NCBI RefSeq assembly: GCF_049347105.1
Contig: NZ_CP186334.1
Location: 5,146,001 to 5,210,000 of the forward strand
Reading direction: 5' to 3'
DNA: 64,000 nucleotides
Source: Gaoshiqia hydrogeniformans
GTDB taxonomy: Bacteria; Bacteroidota; Bacteroidia; Bacteroidales; Prolixibacteraceae
This document shows positions 45,760 to 53,352 of the stretch, in pieces; the first letter of the stretch is position 1, and each line of letters starts with the position of its first letter. The notes under the pieces were generated by a model. It was not told the DNA's origin. It saw only the letters and a program-made list of their open reading frames with translations, and did not search any database. Made by a program: the position numbers and the translations under genes.

Positions 45760-46134
45760 TTACTTTATTTCTCTCTGTTGTAGGTTGAATACTGTTCCTG
45801 CTGGGTCTTGAATCCAATGCATATTTTTCGGAAGTTCTTCAATTTCGTCACACGTTTCCACACCATTCGATTCCAAATAGCTTGTCGCTTCTTCTACATC
45901 AGGAACTGTAAGTTGTAGCCAGGTTTCTGAATGAGTATAGTTGTCCACGCAGTCTAACCATATAATATTGTTACCGAATTTTACTTCGTGTGTTCTGGAA
46001 ACAGTTGGATTGTCTATGGATTTTTCTTCAACCTCCAATTTCAAAATATCTCGGTAAAAAGCAACTGTGTTGTCGTACTTACTTTTTGGAATTTTTATTG
46101 CAATGTTAATTCCTGCTTCAAATTTTGGGTCCAT
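45760..46134 (-). CDS. VOC-family (glyoxalase/bleomycin resistance-like) protein
   Basis: A 124-residue protein with one vicinal-oxygen-chelate fold: INIAIKIPKSKYDNTVAFYR at the start, LQLTVPDVEEATSYLESNGV in the middle and IQDPAGTVFNLQQ at the end, the usual pair of beta-alpha-beta-beta-beta modules. Members bind metal and act on small molecules, or sequester antibiotics; the substrate is unknown. The gene is bounded by two 114-bp attC-like repeats, a typical cassette cargo, and the IS4 element sits at its stop codon. Confidence 0.85.
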   Translation of the reverse strand: MDPKFEAGINIAIKIPKSKYDNTVAFYRDILKLEVEEKSIDNPTVSRTHEVKFGNNIIWLDCVDNYTHSETWLQLTVPDVEEATSYLESNGVETCDEIEELPKNMHWIQDPAGTVFNLQQREIK

Positions 46135-46193
46135 ATTATTTTTATTACTTATTAATTATGTTTGAACTGTCGTCCTGTTACAATGCCCGCTAT

Positions 46194-46307
46194 CGTTCCG
46201 CGAATACGATTAGTTGCGGAATGCGTGGCAATTCCTGTCGAAAAGCACCGAGGCCGGTGCGGGCTGAAAAACTTGATTATCCGAACCGAAACCTCAATTA
46301 ATTATAT
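46194..46307 (-). repeat. 114-bp attC-like repeat, copy 2
   Basis: Second copy of the repeat at 44273-44386 with only a few changes (for example CGAATTCC to CGCATTCC on the minus strand). On the minus strand it ends with GCGGAACGATAGCGGGCA just before the VOC gene. The hairpins CCGC..GCGG and CGGTGCGG..CCGAACCG are preserved, the latter with one mismatch. On its far side lies the RhuM fragment. Confidence 0.6.
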
Positions 46308-46339
46308 ACGCTATTTATTATATGCCCGGCTTTTATCAT

Positions 46340-46718
46340 TTTTTGTATCCATTACTTTCAATTTTTACTGCAATATTTGTTTTGAGTCTGCGTCGGAGCC
46401 GGAAGGCTTTTTGGCAAAATTTGGTTTTAGCGTTGGCTTTGCGCATTTTGTTTTGCACGGTTTTATAAAATAATTGTGTGATTTCCGATTTGGGTTGGTA
46501 ATCAATACTGCATTCGGCGTAAATGTCTGTAATTTTCTGGTAGAATCGTCGTTCGATTTGTATCTGTTTCCCAAATGCTCGCTAATGGTTTTTTTTGAAA
46601 CCCCGAACAATTCGCCCATTGCACGCTGAGTTAGCCAAACAGTTTCGTCCTGCAGGATTACCTCAATTTTAATTTCGCCCTGCGGAGTACTGTAAAATAT
46701 GATTTCTGAATTTGCCAT
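46340..46718 (-). pseudogene. RhuM-family gene with internal deletion
   Basis: The first 50 residues (FYSTPQGEIKIEVILQDETV, then WLTQRAMGELFGVSKKTISE) are the RhuM N-terminus. After GN the frame is shifted: another frame reads FYQKITDIYAECSIDYQPKS and EITQLFYKTVQNKM, the family's C-terminal part. About 200 central residues are missing, so the gene was joined across a deletion and is inactive. Confidence 0.8.
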
Positions 46719-46734
46719 ATTGTGTAACGTTTAT

Positions 46735-47183
46735 TCGAAATTCCGGTTAACAAAGCCGGGTTGAACACGATCAGGCTTACGAATGCGAATCAATCAGCGG
46801 TCGGCAAGCGACCCGGCACGCTTTACAAAAGCGCGCCAGCGAGGGAAGGAGATTTTCTGGAACCTCCCCAACTTGAAGTCACAAATTGTGACTTCAAGAT
46901 TCCCCATTCGGCCTCTGTAAATTTGAACATAAAATCAGCGGGAAACCTTTTCGAATTTCGTTTGACTGCCTGATTAAGCACTTTAGTCTCAACTTCATAC
47001 AATTCGGCCAAATCGAAGTCCAACATGACCTGCTGGCCCCTGATCTCATGAATTTTGCTTTGAATAAGCTGTAACTCCATCATTTAAACTTGCAGTTGTC
47101 TCCGGTACCTGAACAATATTAGCCAGCTTTTGTTTCCTTTCCCTCCAGCTGCTCCAACCGGGAACAATCGCCGGGCGCTGCAC
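46735..47183 (-). other. Group II intron remnant (copy 7) with an ORF6N fragment
   Basis: The 5' end GTGCAGCGCCCGGCG is at 47183. After about 95 bases of shared leader an ORF6N gene begins at 47083 (MMELQLIQSKIHEIRGQQVM) and breaks off at about 46858 after FVTSSWGG. The following bases (GCGCGCTTTTGTAAAG on the minus strand) match the intron body of copy 1. No domain V is present. The 5' intron to ORF6N junction is the same as in copy 4. Confidence 0.65.
46858..47083 (-). pseudogene. ORF6N domain fragment
   Basis: About 75 residues of the N-terminal ORF6N domain, closely similar to the gene at 27934-28482 (DFDLAELYEVETKVLNQAVK, then RFPADFMF). The frame then runs into intron sequence and stops, so the C-terminal half is lost. 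Confidence 0.75.
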
Positions 47184-47252
47184 GCCGCTCATGTTCCTAT
47201 TTATTCGGCTTTCCTTTTTCATTTGTTACGTCAGATTATGACTAATCTTTTT

Positions 47253-48050
47253 TTATTCTGGTTTTGGACCTTTTAAAACAATCGTTCTCACCAAACCAGG
47301 AAACCAACGTTGCAACCAGACCAATATTCTCCCGTGGGTCGTAAAAACATAACTTCTCTTTCGCTTAATTATCGCTTTCACCATAACTTTCGCAGCTTTA
47401 TCCGTTGGCCACATTAGATTTGAAGGACGTGGATCTGGGCGTTCGGGGTGCCAAACGCCTTCATTATCAATTCTGGCAATTTCCGACACAACAAATCCGG
47501 GATGTATGGTCGTACAACTCACACCAGTACCCTTTAATTCAACCTGCAATGTCAAACCAATTGAATGTACAGCAGCTTTTGACGCACCATAGGCTCCGAG
47601 ATTAGGATTAGGAAGATAAGCTCCTACACTACCGACTAAACCTATGCGACCTTGATTTTGCTTCAAATGTGGCAAGGCGTATTTAACAGTTAGGGCCAAC
47701 CCAGCGACATTACCTTGTAATTGCCTGTTCCAATCATTTGCAGTCAGCTTATCTATACTTCCAAAAACACCAAATCCAGCATTGGCCACAGCAATATCTA
47801 AACGCCCCCAAGTCGTGATGATGTTTTGAACGGCATTTTCTATTGATTTTTCCTCCATAATATCAACAGGAACGACCAAAGCTTCTCCCCCCGAAGTCCT
47901 AATCTCAAGGGCAATCTCCTCTAATAATTCTTTACGTCTAGCAGAAAGCACCACTTTAAATCCTAATTTTGCCCACTCAAAGGACATAGCTTTACCAATA
48001 CCAGACGAAGCACCTGTTATCCAAACAACGTTTTCTTTTGTATTTGTCAT
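47253..48050 (-). CDS. SDR-family NAD(P)-dependent oxidoreductase
   Basis: A 265-residue short-chain dehydrogenase with TGASSGIGKAM (cofactor loop, residues 12-22), the NAGFG motif near 90 and the catalytic YGASKAA (YxxxK) near 153. The C-terminal 60 residues (RKRSYVFTTHGRILVWLQRW) resemble membrane-associated SDRs of the DltE/YqjQ type. Substrate unknown. It lies between the 5' end of intron copy 7 and a second group II intron; a partial complement (GCCGAA with TTCGGC near 48090) suggests it too is a cassette. Confidence 0.88.
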   Translation of the reverse strand: MTNTKENVVWITGASSGIGKAMSFEWAKLGFKVVLSARRKELLEEIALEIRTSGGEALVVPVDIMEEKSIENAVQNIITTWGRLDIAVANAGFGVFGSIDKLTANDWNRQLQGNVAGLALTVKYALPHLKQNQGRIGLVGSVGAYLPNPNLGAYGASKAAVHSIGLTLQVELKGTGVSCTTIHPGFVVSEIARIDNEGVWHPERPDPRPSNLMWPTDKAAKVMVKAIIKRKRSYVFTTHGRILVWLQRWFPGLVRTIVLKGPKPE

Positions 48051-48158
48051 AGTAAGCTTAATTTAACTGATCAATTTTTAAACTGCCGCACAACCTGCCG
48101 AAAAGTGTTGAAAAAGTTTAAAAATACAAATAAACTTTACATATAAAGGCAGCAGCAG

Positions 48159-48929
48159 GTGTGATTTTCCCCGGAGGATGAGAATCCCTTATGCGCCGGA
48201 TCGTTCCTGAAGCATTAGCAAGTGGCAGGCGGGTTGCCGGCGACGGCAGCAGTGAAAGAAGCCGGACTGCAAAATCCGGTACTGACGAACAGAAACCTGA
48301 TATGAGGCTGTAAAGCGAGGATAAGCAAGCACATCATTGTAACGTCCGAAGAATACCAAAATCATTTCACGGCAGATCAGGCAGGGATTGGAGAAAGGGA
48401 AAAACTCTTACCCGGGGATACCTCGGCCAGCCACCACGGGATTGGTAAACCTGGTTACCGTTTTGTGCCGACGTATGTAAAAGGAGAGAAAGGCAAATCC
48501 CAGTTGGCAGCCAGTGAAAAGAGCTGGAAAACGCTCAGTGAAAAGCTAAAACAGGCCACCCGGAAAACCATGCCGATGAGTTTCGGCGAGCGCGTTGAAA
48601 AGCTCAAAGAAATAACACGGGGCTGGTTGAACTATTTCCGAATGGCAAACTAAAGGAAATGGACGGATGGCTGCGAAACCGGCTAAGGTATTGCATTTGG
48701 CATCACCGGAGTACCATTACATTGGAACGGTTGCGGAAAAGAGGTATGAATCGTTGCTGCCGTATTACGAGAAAGTTGCCCTGCCTCTTGATGAACCGCC
48801 GTGTATGTGCCTGAGAATTGAATATCCGGTGGGTGGATATTTGAATCGAAAGGGAGGAGCGAAGCCCGCGTACGCATGGTGGTGAGAGGCTCTCCCCGTC
48901 AGTATTTACTGGCGGGGTAGTCTACTCGA
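48159..48929 (+). other. Group II intron, plus strand, mostly deleted
   Basis: The 5' end GTGTGATTTTCCCCGG and a domain I-like stretch (48159-48450) lead into the tail of a maturase gene (48450-48830). The end (48850-48929) reads GCGTACGCATGGTGGTGAGA and CCCCGTCAGTATTTACTGGC, with hairpins in the positions of domains V and VI. Most of the reverse transcriptase is missing. It differs in sequence and orientation from the minus-strand intron copies. Confidence 0.7.
48453..48830 (+). pseudogene. Group II intron maturase, C-terminal fragment with frameshift
   Basis: The frame from 48453 encodes FVPTYVKGEKGKSQLAASEK and the GIIM maturase segment (SFGERVEKLKEITRGWLNYF, about 48590-48650), then stops after RMAN. 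Read in the next frame, the sequence resumes as KEMDGWLRNRLRYCIWHH, the conserved end of the family, so a short deletion broke the frame. The reverse transcriptase domains are absent. Confidence 0.85.
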
Positions 48930-48946
48930 TTGTGCTTTCGTACTTT

Positions 48947-49525
48947 TTAATCCTTGTCTTTCGTTCCACTTACTATTCGTGATATAATTCCTTCTTGGTC
49001 TGTAAATTCAGCAATTATTACGCCTGCTAAATGGATGACAATAAACGCTACCAGGTAATAAATGCCAAGGATATGGATTTCTTCCATTGGCTTCTTTAGT
49101 TCTTTTGGTCCCAGCTCTATAATAAGTCCAGTTGCCAACGAAATGATGACACAGACATAAAAAATGATGTACGTCCATTTCTGAAATTTTTCCTTTACAG
49201 ATAGATTTTTTAAGAATGGATTTTGGAACTTCATATGTCCTAATGCAGGAAGTGTGAAACGAATACTAAATAGTCCAACTAATACATAACCAATATAAAT
49301 ATGCCAATCCCACATTGGTTGTCTTATCTTTTTTGCTAAAACAATGAGTTGTTCCTGAGATAACATCTGGTCGGTATCATTCAGATATTCCTGTATGATA
49401 GCTGCAACATTAAATTTATTCAGCCACGTCAATCGTAAAAAAATCGTAATTAGCAATAGCAGAAATGAAATAGCTATTGCCCAATGAATTATTCGATAAA
49501 TTTTAGAATATTTTGTCTCTTTCAT
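48947..49525 (-). CDS. Cytochrome b561-like membrane protein
   Basis: A 192-residue protein with four hydrophobic helices and histidines placed as heme ligands (RIIHWAIAISFLL near 13, DWHIYIGYVLVGLF near 73, VIHLAGVIIA near 165). This is the pattern of di-heme cytochrome b of the Ni/Fe-hydrogenase or b561 type, which carries electrons across the membrane. No redox partner is visible next to it. It is alone between a group II intron and a non-coding stretch. Confidence 0.8.
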   Translation of the reverse strand: MKETKYSKIYRIIHWAIAISFLLLLITIFLRLTWLNKFNVAAIIQEYLNDTDQMLSQEQLIVLAKKIRQPMWDWHIYIGYVLVGLFSIRFTLPALGHMKFQNPFLKNLSVKEKFQKWTYIIFYVCVIISLATGLIIELGPKELKKPMEEIHILGIYYLVAFIVIHLAGVIIAEFTDQEGIISRIVSGTKDKD

Positions 49526-49904
49526 AATGTTTGTTTTTTTGTATGAAGAACAACGTTTATATGTCCACCAAAGTTATCTTAGTCTCTGTTAAAGGCGGGA
49601 TATATATGTAACTTTATTATCTTATATTTCCAACATAGTAACGACAACACACCCCAACTTCCATTGGATTTCCGCTATCTTAACATCCCTTAAATCTTCG
49701 TGCTGTTTATTTCCGGAGGGCCTTCAGGTGTCGTGTTCATTGTTAGTTTTTTGTTTGGCGCCAGAAAGTTACAATAATTCTGAACAAAAACTCACCGATA
49801 GTAAAAAATGTTGATAAACTGTTTTTTTGGATGGTCTGACTCAGGCTTTTCCCGGTTGAGCTGTAACAAGGCAAATAATATAGCTCTTGTTCCCGAAATC
49901 ATTG
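49526..49904. other. Non-coding stretch
   Basis: I see no supported gene. Near 49848 there is CTTTTCCCGGTTGAGCTG, resembling the intron 5' body found in the other copies, which may be what remains of the far side of intron copy 5. The rest is AT-rich with no clear repeat. Confidence 0.4.
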
Positions 49905-50997
49905 TATGGCATGCTTCGCAAAACCGCGTCTGCCGGACCGGGAGTTTGATGTTATTCTTTTGGTTTTATTGTAATCAATAAAAAATTATTCTCTTCATAT
50001 CAATTCTTTTAATTGATTAGCTTCTCTCTTTCAAGCTTTTCAATCATCTCCCGGGCATCAAGACCAATCTTTGAAAAGGCGAACCATTTCTTACCCAAAT
50101 CCTTCAACGAAGCCCCGATATGATAGATTGTTTGGCGGTCAATAATCAAAAAACGGTCGTGCGACCGGGTGAACTGCTTTATTTCAATTCGCGGATATTG
50201 CGCATTGAACCGTTTCAGATCAAGCTTCAGCTGATGTGAAATATTCGCGGAATATACCGTTGCGCTTACATTCGCCTTCCTTTTTGACAATAATGCCAAA
50301 ACGTTTTCATCAATGTAGTTATCAATCAGGATAGTGGACTGGTTGGCTGCTTTGATCAGATCCGAAACAAAAACGTGGGCATCGAATATTTGTCCGTCAT
50401 AAAAAACACCTTCGTGAGGCGGTAAATTTGTTTTAATCAGCAAATCAAACTTCTGATCATGCTCAAACAATTTTTTTTCAATCCGATCCACACGTTGATT
50501 AATAGCATAACCTCTAAGCAGATAATCTTTCAATACACTGCTTGCCCAGATGCGAAATTGTGTGCCACGTTTTGATTTAACGCGGTAGCCGACGGAGATG
50601 ATTACATCCAGATTATAGAATTTTGTTTTATATTTTTTGCCATCCGATGCAGTTGTCAAGTATTCCTTGACTACTGAATTTTGCTGAAGCTCTCCTTCTT
50701 TAAAAATATTATTGATATGAAGACTGATATTCTGCTTTGTTGAATCAAAAAGGTCCAGCATCTGGGCCTGGGTCAACCACACCGTTTCTTCTTCAATGCG
50801 AACTTCTATCTGAAAATCCGCCTTATCGCTAGCCTTATAAATAACTATTTCACCTTGTTCCATAAACTATTTCGATCAGGATTAACCGGTACTCGTTATT
50901 TAACTTTTCTTCCCAACCACCCCAAATCCTCAACATCACTTTTCCCATAAACCCCGGCGGGTGTAACCCAACCGGAAATAATCGCTCGGCGTTGCAC
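49905..50997 (-). other. Group II intron remnant (copy 5) carrying an intact RhuM gene
   Basis: The 5' end GTGCAACGCCGAGCG is at 50997. About 50 bases further the sequence joins the RhuM leader at the same point as in copy 3 (CCGGCGGGTGTAACCCAACC). The RhuM gene follows (50863-50009), then a tail shared with copy 3 (CATGCTTCGCAAAACCGCG near 49911). Domains V and VI are missing on the far side, so the intron is cut off there. Confidence 0.65.
50009..50863 (-). CDS. RhuM-family DNA-binding protein (intact copy)
   Basis: A 284-residue protein: N-terminal winged-helix region (WLTQAQMLDLFDSTKQNISL), YNLDVIISVGYRVKSKRGTQ core with the FRIWASSVLKDYLLRGYAIN segment, a short coiled coil (about 130-150), and a C-terminal domain with SHDRFLIIDRQTIYHIGASL, reminiscent of an HKD-type phosphodiesterase but with only one such motif. 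RhuM was named in Salmonella pathogenicity island 3; its function is unknown. This copy is complete and lies inside intron remnant 5. Confidence 0.85.
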   Translation of the reverse strand: MEQGEIVIYKASDKADFQIEVRIEEETVWLTQAQMLDLFDSTKQNISLHINNIFKEGELQQNSVVKEYLTTASDGKKYKTKFYNLDVIISVGYRVKSKRGTQFRIWASSVLKDYLLRGYAINQRVDRIEKKLFEHDQKFDLLIKTNLPPHEGVFYDGQIFDAHVFVSDLIKAANQSTILIDNYIDENVLALLSKRKANVSATVYSANISHQLKLDLKRFNAQYPRIEIKQFTRSHDRFLIIDRQTIYHIGASLKDLGKKWFAFSKIGLDAREMIEKLEREKLIN

Positions 50998-51017
50998 GCC
51001 GCTCATGTTCCTATTTA

Positions 51018-51443
51018 TTAGGGCGCGCTTTTATTATTTCGATTTAGTTTCATTTTCTTTATTGCAATTCCAATCAGGTATACGATTAGTAAATACGGAG
51101 AATAATAAACATAAGTTATAATTGCTTTTAATGGCCAACCAATTCCGAAGTAACTAATTTCAATCTGTTTTACTTTTTCCAAATCTTCACTCTTTATATT
51201 CCCATATCGTTCCAAGTCGTTCATTGCGTTCAAGTCATATCCATAATTGCCTAATAATAGTTCGTCTGAATAATTTGTCCACCAAGCAAAAATTGAGGTG
51301 ATTCCTGCTGTAATAATCAATCCTATGATTAAATATACCAAAAATCGAAACTTTGAATTCCTTAGTTTAACAAATAGGACAATAGGAATAAAAATTAGTC
51401 CTATTAATAGAATCATTGAAATGATAGAAATTAAGCATTCCAT
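51018..51443 (-). CDS. Small membrane protein, cassette gene
   Basis: A 141-residue protein with three to four hydrophobic helices (residues 3-25, 32-53 and 100-125) and a charged loop. No family recognised. It is the second gene of a two-gene cassette with the BamE-like protein upstream (15 bases apart). Its TAA stop is part of the cassette end TTAGGGC on the plus strand, whose TAGGGC is complementary to GCCCTA at the cassette start (51837-51842). Confidence 0.65.
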   Translation of the reverse strand: MECLISIISMILLIGLIFIPIVLFVKLRNSKFRFLVYLIIGLIITAGITSIFAWWTNYSDELLLGNYGYDLNAMNDLERYGNIKSEDLEKVKQIEISYFGIGWPLKAIITYVYYSPYLLIVYLIGIAIKKMKLNRNNKSAP

Positions 51444-51458
51444 TTATGTCGTATTATT

Positions 51459-51818
51459 TTATCCATCCCAAACTGAATAGTCAATAACAGTGTCGTTTTT
51501 ATCAAATTTGATTGTTAATCGTCCTGTATTTATTCCTCGTTTTGAATAACCTAAATAATATCCAAATTCGTTTTCAGTTTTAGATTCTGGTTCTCCTAAT
51601 AATTCAATGATTTGGGCTTTTGTCATTCCTTTTAGTTCGTAATTATTTCTCAAACTATTCATCATATCCCAACGTAGAGACCATTCTGCTTCTGATTCTG
51701 TCCAATTTTTCCATTTGTCAGAATTAAACTGTTCATGAGTAATTCTTCCTTTAAGTATAAATCCGATTAGAATTAATACTCCAATCGTCAAAATTCCATA
51801 TTTCAGTTTCTTGCTCAA
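51459..51818 (-). CDS. Small exported protein with BamE/SmpA-like domain
   Basis: A 119-residue protein with an N-terminal hydrophobic segment (KYGILTIGVLILIGFI) that is a signal anchor. The domain at 60-115 contains GMTKAQIIELLGEPES, the SmpA/OmlA (BamE-like) pattern of a helix followed by LGxP. Such small domains bind membrane complexes; a barrel-assembly role is not implied. It is the first gene of the cassette between intron copies 5 and 6. Confidence 0.6.
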   Translation of the reverse strand: MSKKLKYGILTIGVLILIGFILKGRITHEQFNSDKWKNWTESEAEWSLRWDMMNSLRNNYELKGMTKAQIIELLGEPESKTENEFGYYLGYSKRGINTGRLTIKFDKNDTVIDYSVWDG

Positions 51819-51843
51819 TGTTTAGTTTCTTTAAATGCCCTAG

Positions 51844-52205
51844 TAGAGTAGAGCCTGACAGTCCATTCTCATTTTGCACATAAATGTACAAATTTGAACG
51901 GACTGTCAGTACCCCCTGCATCAAACCGTATCCCGAAAAATCCGGAACAGACTGTGGACTATTCGCTCATACGGCTTACCCCCATCCAGATCGAAAATCC
52001 TGCGTTAATAAGTACCGGATGGCTTATCCGGTCCAGCCTTCTTTTCGGAAAACCCGGAAAGCCACCCCACTAAAAAAAAGCAGTAAATGCAAGCATTTTT
52101 TTGAGCTGTGCCCGGGCCGGAAACTTACAGCAAATTTCAAACACTGTCGTTATAAACGACCGCCAGCTTCCCCCTCGTTTCCGCTTCGCTCAAACGAAGG
52201 GGAGT
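51844..52205 (-). other. Group II intron remnant (copy 6), 3' part
   Basis: The 3' end CTCTACTCTAC lies at 51844. Domain VI (TGACAGTCC with GGACTGTCA) is intact. The domain V region is present but rearranged: an extra 30 bases (51930-51959) split the hairpin, which would disrupt it. The body to 52205 matches copies 1 and 4. The 5' half is missing: at 52205 the 463-bp type repeats begin. Confidence 0.65.
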
Positions 52206-52975
52206 AGGGTTTTGGTATTCAAACATGGTTGTGGGGACAGATGCTGAAATAAGTTCAGGATAACCCTTTTTTGTGTGATGAGCTGTCCGAAAGTGCAAAT
52301 CAGGCAGGCCGTTCGGCCCCGGGGGTGCCGGCTTTTAACCGGCAGTTGCTGAATGCGCGGTCCGGAAACCGCGCCACCCGCACCGGCAGCTTGGTAAACG
52401 ACAAGGGAAATACGGTTGTTTTTAGATTCAGACAAAGCATCCCGGACCGGTGCGCGGGCCGTCAGAACGCCCGGGCGAGGGTTCGTTCTGACAAGATTTT
52501 TGCTTCCTTTTTATCGACTGAAAAAGGAAGGGCCCGTCCGGCCAAAGGACAAAGAATAGTTTTGGTGTCCGGTAAAGAGGATATATGGGTGGAGCGGTTT
52601 TTAACCGCGCCACCCGCACCGGCAGCTTGGTAAGCGACAAGGGAAATACGGTTGTTTTTAGATTCAGAAAGCATCCCGGACCGGTGCGCGGGCCGTCAGA
52701 ACGCCCGGGCGAGGGTTCGTTCTGACAAGATTTTTGCTTCCTTTTTATCGACTGAAAAAGGAAGGGCCCGTCCGGCCAAAGGACAAAGAATAACATTGGT
52801 GGGCGGTAAAAAGGATATATGGTGGGCGGCACGGTTTGTAACCGCGCATAATCGTCGGTTACAAACCGACGCACCCGCACCGGGCTTTTTGCCGGTCTGC
52901 AAACCTATTTGGTATTCAAACACGGTTGTGGGGGACAGATGTTGAAACAGGTTCAGCATGACCTTTTTTTCGGTG
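52205..52975. repeat. Second array of 463-bp type repeats
   Basis: Partial units start near 52205, then with GGCAGCTTGGTAA at 52385 and 52621. The unit at 52385 is 236 bases long because an internal part is missing. The hairpins GTCAGAACG with CGTTCTGAC and CTTCCTTTTT with AAAAAGGAAG are preserved, as is the REP motif. The array breaks intron copy 6 on one side and an IS5-type transposase remnant on the other. Confidence 0.8.
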
Positions 52976-53205
52976 CCATTTATTTGTTTCTGTCCCCCGG
53001 TATCCCCTGTCAACAATTCCTGTTTCGGGCTTGTGCCCGGGGATCCTTTCTACCTGTGCAAGTTGGGGGGAGAGGGTATTGCCGTCGAAAGGGTTTCCGC
53101 ATAAGCTTATGATCCCGATAATGATTCCCGATTGACGGGTCTTTGTGATCGATACGTTGTTCCCAAATTCGTATTTCCTGTGTTCTTTGCCTTTAGCAAT
53201 GCAGC
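52955..53205 (-). pseudogene. IS5-family transposase remnant
   Basis: About 75 residues similar to the middle of IS5/IS1182-type transposases: CIAKGKEHRKYEFGNNVSIT, GNPFDGNTLSPQLAQVERIP and IVDRGYRG (the second catalytic D). After GYRG the family sequence continues only in another frame (QKQINGTE), then repeat DNA follows. Both ends are missing. Confidence 0.75.
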
Positions 53206-53352
53206 TGACCAACAATATGTGAGCATCATTTTGATTTTTCACGTTTGACTAATTCGGCTAAAAAGAATTATTAAACCGCAGAGATAGCAGAGATTGTACG
53301 GAGTTTCGCTGAGATGAAACCACCCTGTTTTCTCTGCGATTTTTCAGGGGTA
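53206..53352. other. Non-coding stretch before the glycoside hydrolase cluster
   Basis: No gene. Around 53275-53345 the sequence AACCGCAGAGATAGCAGAGA with TTCTCTGCGATTTTT forms an imperfect hairpin directly downstream of the GH97 gene on its strand, a reasonable place for a terminator. Confidence 0.4.

Noticed and set aside
46162..46473. 103-codon plus-strand frame across the 114-bp repeat
   Set aside because: It spans repeat DNA and the antisense of the RhuM fragment; no family features.
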